Under the pieces are notes generated by a model, which saw nothing but the letters and a program-made list of their open reading frames with translations, ran no database searches and had not been told where the DNA came from. This document shows, piece after piece, positions 33,507 to 42,423 of a DNA stretch of 64,000 bases. Every line of letters begins with the position of its first letter. The stretch's first letter is position 1. The DNA is from Betaproteobacteria bacterium (GTDB taxonomy: Bacteria > Pseudomonadota > Gammaproteobacteria > Burkholderiales > SG8-41): positions 1-64,000 of the forward strand of contig JACPTK010000087.1 in assembly GCA_016192825.1 (NCBI GenBank). Reading direction: 5' to 3'. Position numbers and translations under genes: made by a program.

Positions 33507-35156
33507 ATGGCTGAACGCGAATCGATGCAGTACGACGTCGTGATCGTCGGCGCCGGGCCCGCCGGGCTCGCCGCGGCGATCCGCCTGAAGCAGCTCGCCG
33601 CCCGGAGCCGGAAGGAAGTGAGCGTGTGCGTGCTGGAGAAGGGCTCGGAGGTCGGCGCGCACATCCTCTCGGGCGCGGTGATCGATCCGCGGGCGCTGAA
33701 CGAGCTCGTACCCGACTGGCAGCGGCAGAACGCGCCGCTCAACGCGCCGGTCACCGGGGACCGCTTCCTGTTCCTCGTCGAAGGCGCCTCCTACCGGGTG
33801 CCGGATTTCATGCTGCCCGGGTGTTTCAAAAACCACGGCATGGTTGTGGTCAGTCTTGGAAACGTGTGCCGCTGGCTCGCGCAGCAGGCGGAGGGACTGG
33901 GGGTCGAGATCTTCGCCGGGTTTGCCGCCGCGGAAGTGCTCTACGACGGCAGCGGCGCGGTGCGGGGCGTGGCGACCGGGGACATGGGCATCGGGCGGGA
34001 CGGCAAGCCGACCGCGAGCCACCAGCCCGGCATGGAATTGCACGCCCGCTACACGTTTTTCGCCGAAGGCTGCCGCGGCCATCTCGGCAAGCGGCTGCAG
34101 GCGCGCTACAACCTGCGCGCCGGCGCGGACCCGCAGGTCTACGGCATCGGGCTCAAGGAGCTGTGGGAGATCCGTCCCGAGCGGCACCAGCAGGGGCTCG
34201 TCGTGCACACCGCGGGCTGGCCGCTCGCGGCCGATACCTACGGCGGATCGTTTCTCTACCACCTCGAGAACAACCAGGTCTCGATCGGCTTCGTGGTCGG
34301 GCTGGCTTATACCAACCCGTACTTGAGCCCGTACGAGGAATTCCAGCGCTACAAGACGCACCCCGCGATCCGCCCTTTCCTCGAGGGCGGCAAGCGCCTC
34401 GCCTACGGCGCGCGCGCGATTGCCGCGGGCGGCCTGCAGTCGCTGCCCCGGCTCGTCTTCCCGGGCGGCTGCCTGATCGGGGACGATGCGGGCTTCCTCA
34501 ACGCCTCGCGCATCAAGGGCAGCCATGCCGCGATGAAATCAGGCATGCTTGCCGCCGAAGCGGCGTTCGAGGCGATCGCCGCGGGGCGCTCGGGCGATGA
34601 GCTCGCCGCCTACCCCGAGGCGTTCCGCTCGAGCTGGCTGCACGACGAGCTACACCGCGCGCGCAACTTCAAGCCGTGGATGAGCAAGGGGCTCGTGCTC
34701 GGCACGCTGATGGTCGGCGTGGACCAGGTGGTGTTCGGCGGGCGGGCGCCCTGGACGCTGCACCACGCCCACCCCGATCACGAGACGCTCAAGCTCCGGT
34801 CGGACGCGGAACCGATCGCCTATCCCAAGCCCGATGGCGTGATCACGTTCGACCGCCTGTCCTCGGTCTTCATCTCGAACACCAATCACGCCGAGGACCA
34901 GCCGTGTCACCTCACGCTCAAGGACGCCGCGGTCCCTATCAAGGTCAATCTCGAGCGCTACGACGCCCCCGAGCAGCGCTACTGCCCCGCGGGCGTCTAC
35001 GAGATCGTGCGCGATGCCGGTGGCGGGGATCCCCGGCTGCAGATAAACGCGCAGAACTGCGTCCACTGCAAGACCTGCGACATCAAGGACCCGACGCAGA
35101 ACATCGAGTGGGTCACGCCCGAGGGCGGCGGCGGGCCGAACTACCCCAACATGTAG
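33507..35156 (+). CDS. Electron-transfer flavoprotein-ubiquinone oxidoreductase
   Basis: A 549-residue inner-membrane-associated flavoprotein that passes electrons from ETF (reduced by acyl-CoA dehydrogenases) to ubiquinone. The FAD motif VIVGAGPAGLAAAIRL is at residues 10-25. GAHILSGAVIDP and the GGLQSLPRLVFPGG-GDDAGFLN block follow. The C-terminal 4Fe-4S ligands are in YCPAGVYEI and NCVHCKTCDIKDP, and it ends GGGGPNYPNM as usual. It heads the fatty-acid catabolism island; no ETF subunit genes are in the window. Confidence 0.95.
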   Translation: MAERESMQYDVVIVGAGPAGLAAAIRLKQLAARSRKEVSVCVLEKGSEVGAHILSGAVIDPRALNELVPDWQRQNAPLNAPVTGDRFLFLVEGASYRVPDFMLPGCFKNHGMVVVSLGNVCRWLAQQAEGLGVEIFAGFAAAEVLYDGSGAVRGVATGDMGIGRDGKPTASHQPGMELHARYTFFAEGCRGHLGKRLQARYNLRAGADPQVYGIGLKELWEIRPERHQQGLVVHTAGWPLAADTYGGSFLYHLENNQVSIGFVVGLAYTNPYLSPYEEFQRYKTHPAIRPFLEGGKRLAYGARAIAAGGLQSLPRLVFPGGCLIGDDAGFLNASRIKGSHAAMKSGMLAAEAAFEAIAAGRSGDELAAYPEAFRSSWLHDELHRARNFKPWMSKGLVLGTLMVGVDQVVFGGRAPWTLHHAHPDHETLKLRSDAEPIAYPKPDGVITFDRLSSVFISNTNHAEDQPCHLTLKDAAVPIKVNLERYDAPEQRYCPAGVYEIVRDAGGGDPRLQINAQNCVHCKTCDIKDPTQNIEWVTPEGGGGPNYPNM

Positions 35157-35188
35157 CCAAAACGGACCGGGAACCGGCCGTTTTGGCT
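35157..35188 (+). terminator. Stem-loop directly after ETF-QO
   Basis: Arms GCCAAAACGG and CCGTTTTGGC with a 12-nt loop that itself has complementarity, starting at the stop codon. There is no long U-tract. A second smaller hairpin (GAACGGACGGT / ACCGCCGTTC) lies at 35198-35222. Confidence 0.55.
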
Positions 35189-35345
35189 GTGCCGGTTCGA
35201 ACGGACGGTATAACCGCCGTTCAACCCGCACCACTAGTGAAAGCGACCTTCGGATAACCCACCGCAGCGCAAGTAGTCCGGCTTCGGAGGATCGACGCTC
35301 GAGATCAAAACGAGGGCGGAGGCGAGGCCGTTCCGTGCGGGCGGC

Positions 35346-35479
35346 GATGCGTGACTGACGGCTCGTGGCTGGTGCGGCGTGACTTGTAAAGTGAATTTGT
35401 CGAGGCGCGATCCAAGCTGCGCCTTTTCAGTCACGCTGGTTCAGTCACGCCTTTTCAGTCACGCCGCACCAGTCACGGG
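35346..35479. repeat. CAGTCACG-type repeat module after ETF-QO
   Basis: Left arm GGTGCGGCGTGACT (35368-35383). Right arm TTCAGTCACGCTGGTTCAGT then CACGCCTTTTCAGTCACGCC (35428-35479), ending at the stop codon of the next gene. 35223-35345 shows nothing recognisable. Confidence 0.75.
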
Positions 35480-35481
35480 CG

Positions 35482-36063
35482 TCAGCCGCCAAGCATGGCC
35501 TTCTTGAGCGCGGCGTCCGCTGGCTCCTCTCCCAGCCACACCCTCAGCAGCGCGCGGTTGAACTCCTCGCCGGGCACGGTGCCCTTCCCTTCCCCGTTCA
35601 CCGTGACGCGGGTGCCGGCGCCCGGAACGTAATCGAGCAGGAACACGTCGCCGGTTTTCGCGGCTTTCACGGCGCTGAAGATCGCCCCGAGCTGCTTCAC
35701 CTGCGGCTCGAGCTTCGCGAGCTGCTCGGGCGCGTGGTTCTTCTTCAGCCCCTCTTCGAGCGCGGAGAACAGCTGGTCCGACGCGAGATCGCGCATCATG
35801 TGCATCGCGACCCGCTTTGGGCCGGCATCGGCGATCGCGGCGTCCGCGGCGCCTGTTTTCTTCCGGAGGTAGAGCGCGCCGACGTAGACCCTGAAGAACA
35901 CGCGCGTGCGCACGCCCGCGCCGTTCAGCACCAACTCCGAGGCGCCGACGCGCGCCTTGTCGTCGAGCTTGACCCCCTCAATTTCCGCCGCATGAGCCGC
36001 GCCGCAGAGCACGAGCAAGGGAATCAGGAACCCGGACAGTGCGGGCCCGATCCAGCGTCCCAT
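35482..36063 (-). CDS. Chalcone isomerase-like family protein, exported
   Basis: A 193-residue protein with a signal peptide (GPALSGFLIPLLVLCGAAHA, cleavage before AEIEG) and a chalcone-isomerase-fold domain: VRTRVFFRVYVGALYLRKK, then MHMMRDLASDQLFSALEEGL and FNRALLRVWLGEEPAD. Bacterial members of this fold are usually annotated without enzyme activity and some bind fatty acids. Position in a fatty-acid gene island fits lipid binding. The ATG at 36063 is chosen because it gives the signal peptide; the open frame upstream overlaps the thiolase 3' end. Confidence 0.85.
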   Translation of the reverse strand: MGRWIGPALSGFLIPLLVLCGAAHAAEIEGVKLDDKARVGASELVLNGAGVRTRVFFRVYVGALYLRKKTGAADAAIADAGPKRVAMHMMRDLASDQLFSALEEGLKKNHAPEQLAKLEPQVKQLGAIFSAVKAAKTGDVFLLDYVPGAGTRVTVNGEGKGTVPGEEFNRALLRVWLGEEPADAALKKAMLGG

Positions 36064-36118
36064 GACGGCACGGCTGATTTTCACCGGCAATTTTCTCGAT
36101 GATGGGTTTTTGAGGCCC

Positions 36119-37318
36119 TCACAGCGCCTCAAAAACTCCGGCCGCGCCCATGCCGGTGCCGATGCACATGGTGACCATGCCATATTTTTTCTGGTGCCGG
36201 CGCAGGCCGTGCAGGAGCGTCGCCACGCGGACCGCGCCGGTCGCGCCGAGCGGGTGCCCAAGGGCGATCGCGCCGCCGAGAGGATTGACGCGCGCGCGGT
36301 CGAGACCGAGGTCCTTGATCACCGCGAGCGATTGCGCGGCGAACGCCTCGTTCAGCTCGATCCAGTCGATGTCGTCCTGCCGGAGCCCCACCTGCTTGAG
36401 CGCCTTCGGGATCGCCTTCACCGGCCCGATGCCCATGATATCCGGCGGCACGCCCGCCACCGAGTAACCCATGAAACGCCCCAGCGGGCGCAGGTTGTGG
36501 CGCGCGAGCGCGGCCTCGCTCATCAGCACCACCGCCGCCGCCCCGTCCGACATCTGCGAGCTGTTGCCGGCGGTGACGCTGCCCTTCGCCGAGAACGCCG
36601 GCCTGAGCTTGGCGAGCGCCTCGGGCGAGGTATCGCGGCGCGGGCCCTCGTCGTGCGCGACTTCGCGGGCGTTGATCCGCACCTCCCGCGCCGCCAGGTC
36701 GGGCAGGCGCTCGCTGATCGCGTACGGCGCGACCTCGTCCTTGAACTCTCCGCTGTCGGTCGCCCGGATGGCACGGCGATGGCTTTCCGCCGCGAACATA
36801 TCCTGCTCCTCGCGGCTCACCTTCCACTGGGCGGCCACCTTCTCGGCGGTGATGCCCATGCCGTAGGCAATCGCGACGTTCTCATCCTTCTCGAAGACCG
36901 CGGGGCTGAAGGACGGCTTGTTGCCGCCCATCGGCACCATGCTCATGCTCTCGGTGCCGGCGGCGACCATGATCTCCGCCTCGCCCAGCCGGATGCGGTC
37001 CGCGGCGAGCGCCACCGCCTGCACTCCCGAGGAGCAGAAGCGGTTGATCGTCATGCCCGAGACGGTGTTGGGAAAGCCCGCCAGGAGCAGCCCGATGCGC
37101 GCGACATTCATCCCCTGCTCCGCTTCCGGCATGGCGCAGCCGACGATCACGTCCTCGATGACCGCGGGGTCGAGGCCCGGGCATTTCGCGAGCGCGCTCT
37201 TCAGCGCGTGCGCCAGCATGTCGTCGGGCCGCACGTTCTTGAACATGCCGCGCGGGGCTTTGCCCACGGGAGTCCTGACCGCAGCGACTATATAAGCGTC
37301 CTGAACTTGCTTGGCCAT
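36119..37318 (-). CDS. Acetyl-CoA C-acyltransferase (3-ketoacyl-CoA thiolase)
   Basis: A 399-residue thiolase for the last step of beta-oxidation. Nucleophile C95 is in NRFCSSGVQA. The NEAFAAQS motif, GHPLGATGA (His near 355) and the late catalytic Cys in MCIGTGMGAA are present. It is adjacent to the FadB-type fusion on the same strand and would supply the partner activity. The intervening gap contains a repeat module and a stray copy of the FadB C-terminus. Confidence 0.94.
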   Translation of the reverse strand: MAKQVQDAYIVAAVRTPVGKAPRGMFKNVRPDDMLAHALKSALAKCPGLDPAVIEDVIVGCAMPEAEQGMNVARIGLLLAGFPNTVSGMTINRFCSSGVQAVALAADRIRLGEAEIMVAAGTESMSMVPMGGNKPSFSPAVFEKDENVAIAYGMGITAEKVAAQWKVSREEQDMFAAESHRRAIRATDSGEFKDEVAPYAISERLPDLAAREVRINAREVAHDEGPRRDTSPEALAKLRPAFSAKGSVTAGNSSQMSDGAAAVVLMSEAALARHNLRPLGRFMGYSVAGVPPDIMGIGPVKAIPKALKQVGLRQDDIDWIELNEAFAAQSLAVIKDLGLDRARVNPLGGAIALGHPLGATGAVRVATLLHGLRRHQKKYGMVTMCIGTGMGAAGVFEAL

Positions 37319-37327
37319 AACGGCTCT

Positions 37328-37432
37328 CCGAATCGAGGATCGAACAATGAGGATTGAGGATTGAGTAAACCCGCGGATTGTTCACCCCACCCACGCATCG
37401 CTCAATCCTCGTTCCTCGATCCTCAATCCTAG
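37328..37432. repeat. GAGGATTG repeat module between thiolase and fadB
   Basis: Left arm AATCGAGGATCGAACAATGA then GGATTGAGGATTGAG (37330-37366). Right arm CTCAATCCTCGTTCCTCGAT then CCTCAATCCTAG (37401-37432). It is the same inverted-arm layout with an 8-bp unit. Confidence 0.85.
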
Positions 37433-37487
37433 TTTCGCAGCGGCTTGCCAGTCTTGAGCGTGTGCTCAATCCTGGCCTGTGTCTTTT
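37430..37487 (-). pseudogene. Detached copy of the FadB C-terminus
   Basis: Minus strand codons encode KTQARIEHTLKTGKPLRN then TAG. This is the same peptide as the true C-terminus at 37557-37615 (which ends TGA), with differences only in the last codons (CTG CGA against CTC AGG). It has no start and no body. 37488-37556 shows nothing recognisable. It is a remnant of a second fadB-like gene or of a duplication linked to the repeat module. Confidence 0.8.
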
Positions 37488-37556
37488 GGCTCCGACATAA
37501 CCTAAAGGTTAGTCTACGCCGAAAGAAACAGGCGCGACGTTCCGTCGTCAAGCCGC

Positions 37557-40043
37557 TCAGTTCCTGAGCGGCTTGCCAGTCTTGAGCGTGTGCTCAATCC
37601 TGGCCTGTGTCTTTTCAGTCGCGATCAATTCCATGAAGTGCTTGCGCTCGAGGTCGAGAAACCACTGCTCGTCCACCAGGCTGCCGCCCTCGATCTCGCC
37701 GCCGCACATCACGGTCGCGACCATGTGCCCGATCAGGTAGTCGTGCTCCGAGATGTGCCCGCCGGCGAGCAGGTTCTCCATGAACGCGCGGATTGTCGCG
37801 ATCGCGCTGCGGCCCGCCGCCGGGATCGCCACCTGCCTGAGCGGCGGCCGGTAGCCGGCGGCGAGCGCCCGCAACTCCGCCTTGGCGATCTCGAGCAGCT
37901 CGAAGCGGTTCATCACGACGCGGTCGGTCGGGCGCAGGTAGCCGAGCTCGCGCGCGTGCTCGGCGCTGCGGGCGACCTCCGCCATCGCAACCGCCTTGAA
38001 GTACTTCTGCAGGAACGGCGACTGGTCGCCGCCCTTGGCGTCGCCCGCCGCGCGCATCGCGAATTCCTTGCAGCCGCCGCCCGCGGGCAGCAGCCCCACC
38101 CCGGCTTCCACCAGGCCGATGTAGCTCTCGAGCGTTGCCACCGCCCGGTCGCAGTGCATGAGGAACTCGCAGCCGCCGCCGAGCGCGAGGCCGTCCACCG
38201 CCGCGACGGTCGGCACCATCGAGTACTTGAGCGCCTGCGTCGTGTCCTGGAACTGCTCGACCAGCTTCTCCACCTCCGCGAGCCTGCCCGCCATCAGCTG
38301 GTCGGCGACGCCGATGCTGCGCGCGGCCTTGAGCGCCAGCGACTCCGCCTCGCGCCTCACCTGGCGGAACAGCTTGCCGAGCGCGGACGGCCGCGACCGT
38401 TTCTCGCCGCCCGCCGGGGTCTTCTTGAGGTTGGCGCCGACGGAGAACGGCGGCTCGGTCTGCCAGATGACGAGGCCCATGTAGTTGCGCTCGGCCTCCT
38501 CCAGCGCCTGGGCCACGCCGTCCAGCACGTCGTCACCGATCGCGTGCATGCGGCTCTTGAAGCTGACGATGGCGATGTCGTCGCCGGTGTGCCAGCAACG
38601 CACGCCGTCGGTCTCGAACAGGGTCTCCCCATATTTGACGGGCTCGCCCAGCAGGCGGTCGGGGAACGGCTGGCGCCGGTACACCGGGAGCGAAGAGCGC
38701 GGCTTGTAAGCGTTCTCCGCGGGCGCGTACGAGCCCTTCGTGTCGTGCACACCGGCGCGTCCCGGCTCCATCGCCCACGCCGGCAGCGGCGCGCTGGCCA
38801 TGGCCTTGCCGGCCGCAATGTCCGCGGATATCCAATTGGCGAGCTGGTGCCAGCCGGCGGCCTGCCAGATCTCGAACGGCCCCTGGTTCCAGCCGAACCC
38901 CCAGCGGATCGCAAGATCGAGGTCGCGCGCGCTGTGCGCGATCTCCGCCAGGCTCGCCGCGCAGTAGTGAAAGGCGTCGCGGTAGATAGCCCAGAGGAAC
39001 TGCGCCTGGGGATGGCTGGAGGCGTGCAGCTGCTCGAAGCGCGCCGCCACGTCCTTGTTCTTGAGGATCTCGACGACGCCCTCGTCCGCCTTGCCGTCGG
39101 ACAGCCGGTAGTTCTGCGTCTTGAGGTCGAGCACGTGGATATCCGCCCCGATCTTCTGGTACACGCCGCGGCGCGTCTTCTGGCCCAGCGCGCCCTGGTC
39201 GATCAGCCGTTTCAGCCACGCCGGCACCTCGTAATAGAGGTGCCACGGGTCGTTCGGCAGCGTCTCCTTCATCGTGTTGACGACATGCGCGAAGGTGTCG
39301 AGCCCGACCACGTCGGCGGTGCGGAAGGTCGCGCTGCGGGGGCGCCCGATCAGGGTCCCGGTGAGCGCGTCCACCACGTCGAAGCCGATGCCGAGCCGCT
39401 CGGCGTGATGGACCGTCGCCAGCATCGAGAACACGCCGACGCGGTTGGCGATGAAATTGGGCGTGTCCTTGGCGCGGATCACGCCCTTGCCGAGGTCGGT
39501 GACGAGGAACCGCTCGAGCGCGTCGAGGATCGCCGCATCGGTGTCAGACGCGGGGATCAGCTCGACGAGGTGCATGTAGCGCGGCGGGTTGAAGAAATGC
39601 ACCCCACAGAATCTTTTCCGGAGATGCTCCGGAAAAGATTCTGAAAGTTTATTGATCGAAAGACCGGAAGTGTTGCTGGCGAAAATGGCGTGATCGCCAA
39701 TATGGGGCGCCACCTTCCGGTACAGATCGGCCTTCCAGTCCATCCGCTCCGCGATGGCCTCGATGACGATGTCGCAATCCTTCAGCTTGTCCAGGTGCTG
39801 GTCATAGTTCGCCGCTTCTATCAAGCCCGCTTTCGACGAAGTCGAAAGCGGGCTTGGCTCGAGCTTCTTGAGGTTCTCGATCGCCTTCAGCACGTTGCCG
39901 TTGGGATCACCTTCCTTGGGGGGCAGCTCGAAGAGTACTGCGGAGACGTTGGCGTTGACGAGGTGGGCGGCGATCTGCGCGCCCATCACGCCGGCGCCGA
40001 GCACGGCGGCCCTGCGCACGATGAAGGGAGAAGCGGCCGGCAT
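37557..40043 (-). CDS. 3-hydroxyacyl-CoA dehydrogenase / enoyl-CoA hydratase fusion
   Basis: An 828-residue bifunctional beta-oxidation enzyme with the dehydrogenase domain first (FadN-like order). The NAD motif AAVLGAGVMGAQIAAHL is at about residues 12-28; FFNPPRYMHLVELIP and DTPNFIANRVGVF follow. The C-terminal crotonase part has NYMGLVIWQTEPPFSVGANL and DGLALGGGCEFLMHCDR. Two perfect palindromes with 17- and 16-bp arms (39607-39643 and 39822-39856) lie in the dehydrogenase coding region without breaking the frame. It works with the neighbouring thiolase and FadE. Confidence 0.94.
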   Translation of the reverse strand: MPAASPFIVRRAAVLGAGVMGAQIAAHLVNANVSAVLFELPPKEGDPNGNVLKAIENLKKLEPSPLSTSSKAGLIEAANYDQHLDKLKDCDIVIEAIAERMDWKADLYRKVAPHIGDHAIFASNTSGLSINKLSESFPEHLRKRFCGVHFFNPPRYMHLVELIPASDTDAAILDALERFLVTDLGKGVIRAKDTPNFIANRVGVFSMLATVHHAERLGIGFDVVDALTGTLIGRPRSATFRTADVVGLDTFAHVVNTMKETLPNDPWHLYYEVPAWLKRLIDQGALGQKTRRGVYQKIGADIHVLDLKTQNYRLSDGKADEGVVEILKNKDVAARFEQLHASSHPQAQFLWAIYRDAFHYCAASLAEIAHSARDLDLAIRWGFGWNQGPFEIWQAAGWHQLANWISADIAAGKAMASAPLPAWAMEPGRAGVHDTKGSYAPAENAYKPRSSLPVYRRQPFPDRLLGEPVKYGETLFETDGVRCWHTGDDIAIVSFKSRMHAIGDDVLDGVAQALEEAERNYMGLVIWQTEPPFSVGANLKKTPAGGEKRSRPSALGKLFRQVRREAESLALKAARSIGVADQLMAGRLAEVEKLVEQFQDTTQALKYSMVPTVAAVDGLALGGGCEFLMHCDRAVATLESYIGLVEAGVGLLPAGGGCKEFAMRAAGDAKGGDQSPFLQKYFKAVAMAEVARSAEHARELGYLRPTDRVVMNRFELLEIAKAELRALAAGYRPPLRQVAIPAAGRSAIATIRAFMENLLAGGHISEHDYLIGHMVATVMCGGEIEGGSLVDEQWFLDLERKHFMELIATEKTQARIEHTLKTGKPLRN
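39607..39643. repeat. Perfect 17-bp-arm palindrome inside fadB
   Basis: CAGAATCTTTTCCGGAG, loop ATG, then its exact reverse complement. It encodes part of LSESFPEHLRKRFC, a region conserved in length in the family. Confidence 0.95.
39822..39856. repeat. Perfect 16-bp-arm palindrome inside fadB
   Basis: CAAGCCCGCTTTCGAC, loop GAA, then its exact reverse complement. It encodes SPLSTSSKAGLI. Confidence 0.95.
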
Positions 40044-40079
40044 CGAACCCCCCTTGTTGGATTGACGATTCTAACACGT

Positions 40080-40208
40080 GCCCCCACTCCCCTTTCCCCT
40101 CTCCCGAGTGGCGAGGGGGGACGATACGGCGGCTGCGCGGGGATCCACGCGGAAAACAAAAAGCCGGACGGCTCTTGCCCGGCTTCCTCGCGACAGCGTT
40201 CCGTTCGC
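40080..40208. other. Gene-free spacer upstream of fadB
   Basis: Contains a CCCTTTCCCCTCTCCC stretch at 40091-40106 like the GC-rich stem DNA of other modules, then nothing recognisable up to hairpin element copy 6. Confidence 0.5.
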
Positions 40209-40418
40209 CTAGGAGTGTGTCGGGCTTTGCCACGACACACTCCTTACGCAAAACCGCCCGCAGGCAAACGACAGCTTTGGATTCGAAATACCTGAATTCG
40301 CCGCTGTTCCTGCACTTCCTGGTGGCAAAAACACGCTTTTCATTCCACTCTGTCGTAAGTCAGCGGGCGGTTTTGCATTTAGCAGCCTGTCGGAACTTCA
40401 AGTCCGACAGGCTGCTAG
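40209..40418. mobile_element. Hairpin-ended element, copy 6 (family C, reverse orientation)
   Basis: CTAG at 40209-40212 and 40415-40418. Here the AGGAGTGTGTCG / CGACACACTCCT hairpin comes first and the AGCAGCCTGTCGGA / TCCGACAGGCTGCT hairpin last. The inner pair GCAAAACCGCCCGC / GCGGGCGGTTTTGC is intact. Orientation is opposite to copies 1-5. Confidence 0.85.
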
Positions 40419-40558
40419 GAGCTTGTCGGATTTGGGTTCCGCACGGGTTTTCGCAGGTCACCGCCATCATTACAGCCTGTCGGCTCCGCGCTACCCAGGA
40501 TCGACTACCCATGCGTTCACACCGACCTTTCATGGGACCCCGTCCGACAGGCTGCTAG
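40415..40558. mobile_element. Derivative of family C, sharing a CTAG with copy 6
   Basis: It begins AGGAGCTTGTCGGATTTGGG and ends CCGTCCGACAGGCTGCTAG, so it has one half of each hairpin and an unrelated middle. The right border TAG, read on the minus strand, is the fadL stop codon. Confidence 0.65.
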
Positions 40559-41838
40559 AACGAATGCGAGTACTGCACGGAAAAGATGTCTGCCTCGTTG
40601 TCGAAGCTGCCGGTCAAGCAACCCGCAGCGCACGTGGCAAAGCCGGGCACGGTATTGTTGACCCGCGCATCCTTGACAAACTCGTGGGCATAGCCCAGAT
40701 CGAGCACCCCGGCCTTCGACAGCCGGTACTGCATCCCGACGGCGACCCACGTCCGGTCCTGGTCGGGCAGGCGCGGGGTGCGATCCACGTCGTTGGTAGG
40801 CGTCTCGTCGAGCGCCACGCCGAAACGGAACTTCGTGCGGTCGTTCATGCGGTAATTGGCGCCGACCCCGAACCGCCACGTATCCTTCCAGTTGAACAGG
40901 AGCGTGGAAAGCGTCGAGCCCGCCGCCGCCCCGGCGCCGGTGGCGCTGGTGCGCACGATGACCAGTTGCTTCACGCTGCTCCAGCCGGTCCAGGTGATGT
41001 CGCCCATCAGCTCCCACTTGGGGTTGAGCTTGTGGAAAACGCTGAGGGAGGCGCTGTCCGGCACCTTGAGGTCGGCGCGAATCCCGCTGCCCAGCAGAGG
41101 CCCGGCTGGTCCGCTGAAGGTCGCCGTCCCCTCGAGGTCATAGTCGATCGAGGAGCGGTAGGTGGCTCCAAAACGCGTGCTCGGAGAGGCATTCGCCGCA
41201 AAGCCCAGGTTGAACCCGTAGCCCGTGTCGTCCGCGCCGAGGGTCGCAATGCCGGCGGCCGCCCCCGCAAACGAGGTCAGGTCGGCCTCGATCCGCTGCA
41301 CGCTGACTCCGAAGCCGAGAGAGACCTGGTCGTTCAGCTTGAACCCCACCGACGGGTTGATGTTGACGGACTTGATCTCGGATTTAAGCGCCGTCAGCTG
41401 TCCGCGCCAGCCGTTGTCGTAATCGGTCTTCAGCCCGAACGGGACGTTGAGGGCGAGCCCGAAGCGCCAGCGGGGATTGATGTCGGTCGTGAAGAACGCG
41501 TTGGGGACGAAATTCCAGTCGCCGCCGTCACCACCGTCTCCGGTCCCCGCCGCCGCATATACCCCGGTGGAGCCCTGGTTCTGGAACTTGAACGACGGCC
41601 GCAATGCGTGAAGCGCGCCGGCGACTTGCCTGCCGGCGGGCAGCAGGGTCATTGCCGCGGGGTTGTACCACGCCACGCTCGCGTCATCGGCCGCCGCCGC
41701 GCCGCCCGCGAACGCGTTTCCCGTGCCGCTGCCGCTCTGCGTGCCGATTGCAAACCCGCCGGCGAAAACACCCGATGCCAGCCCCCCCAGCGCCGCGCCG
41801 ATTGCAAGGGTAGCCAGATTCTTGCCGATGATCGTCAT
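40555..41838 (-). CDS. fadL: Outer-membrane fatty-acid transporter, FadL/OmpP1 family
   Basis: A 427-residue outer-membrane beta-barrel protein for hydrophobic compounds such as long-chain fatty acids. The signal peptide (MTIIGKNLATLAIGAALGGL...GVFA) precedes GGFAIGTQ. The hatch-domain NPA motif is seen in SVAWYNPAAMTLL. The end YSHSF fits an outer-membrane protein (terminal Phe). Its TAG stop is the border of an adjacent hairpin element. The gene lies in the fatty-acid island, which supports fatty acids as substrate. Confidence 0.93.
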   Translation of the reverse strand: MTIIGKNLATLAIGAALGGLASGVFAGGFAIGTQSGSGTGNAFAGGAAAADDASVAWYNPAAMTLLPAGRQVAGALHALRPSFKFQNQGSTGVYAAAGTGDGGDGGDWNFVPNAFFTTDINPRWRFGLALNVPFGLKTDYDNGWRGQLTALKSEIKSVNINPSVGFKLNDQVSLGFGVSVQRIEADLTSFAGAAAGIATLGADDTGYGFNLGFAANASPSTRFGATYRSSIDYDLEGTATFSGPAGPLLGSGIRADLKVPDSASLSVFHKLNPKWELMGDITWTGWSSVKQLVIVRTSATGAGAAAGSTLSTLLFNWKDTWRFGVGANYRMNDRTKFRFGVALDETPTNDVDRTPRLPDQDRTWVAVGMQYRLSKAGVLDLGYAHEFVKDARVNNTVPGFATCAAGCLTGSFDNEADIFSVQYSHSF

Positions 41839-41949
41839 GATCTCCCCCTTTGTTCAGTGCCGGCTATGCCGCAACACCGGCGGGCAAACACGTAGCCAAT
41901 GTTACTCTCGGGCCATGCCGCTACAACAAAATCGCAGCCGGCGGGCATC

Positions 41950-42357
41950 CTATTGTTGCGCCGATACAACACGCGGCCTGCGGTTCTCGTCCAGCGCGAC
42001 GTAGGTCAGCGTCGCCTCGGTTACCTTGACGACCTGCTCCCGCTCCGGCCGGCGCTGCGCGTAGACCTCCACGTTGACCGTGATCGAGGTGCGGCCAACG
42101 CGCACCACCTCGGCATAGAGGCTGATGACGTCGCCCACCAGCACCGGCTGCTTGAACTGGAACGAATTGACCGCGACCGTCGCCACCCTGCCCCTCGCGA
42201 GGCGCATGGCGGGAATGCTGCCCGCGATGTCCACCTGCGCCATGATCCAGCCGCCGAAGATGTCGCCGCTCTGGTTCTCGTCGGCGGGCATCGGCACCAC
42301 GCGCAGCGTCGGCTCCTTTCCGGCGGGGAGGACGGTGGCGGGGCGCGGTTCGGTCAT
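41950..42357 (-). CDS. Acyl-CoA thioesterase, YciA-like hotdog fold
   Basis: A 135-residue cytosolic thioesterase. The catalytic block DENQSGDIFGGWIMAQVDIAG is at about residues 26-46, with the VNSFQFKQPVLVGDVISLYA strand-helix region following. The size is that of YciA-type enzymes. It hydrolyses acyl-CoAs; chain-length preference cannot be told from sequence. The gap to fadL (41839-41949) holds no gene. Confidence 0.9.
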   Translation of the reverse strand: MTEPRPATVLPAGKEPTLRVVPMPADENQSGDIFGGWIMAQVDIAGSIPAMRLARGRVATVAVNSFQFKQPVLVGDVISLYAEVVRVGRTSITVNVEVYAQRRPEREQVVKVTEATLTYVALDENRRPRVVSAQQ

Positions 42358-42364
42358 TAAAAAA

Positions 42365-42420
42365 GCGTGGGTCGTGGGTCGTGGATTGACTCAACACCAG
42401 TCACCAGTCACGAGCCACCG
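42365..42420. repeat. Heptamer module, thioesterase-acyl-CoA synthetase gap
   Basis: Left arm GTGGGTCGTGGGTCGTGG (42366-42384). Right arm CACCAGTCACCAGTCACGAG then CCACC (42395-42420). Confidence 0.75.
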
Positions 42421-42423
42421 AAG

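Noticed and set aside
36062-37357. A 431-codon plus-strand frame over the thiolase gene
   Set aside because: Antisense shadow of the thiolase, with no recognisable domain.
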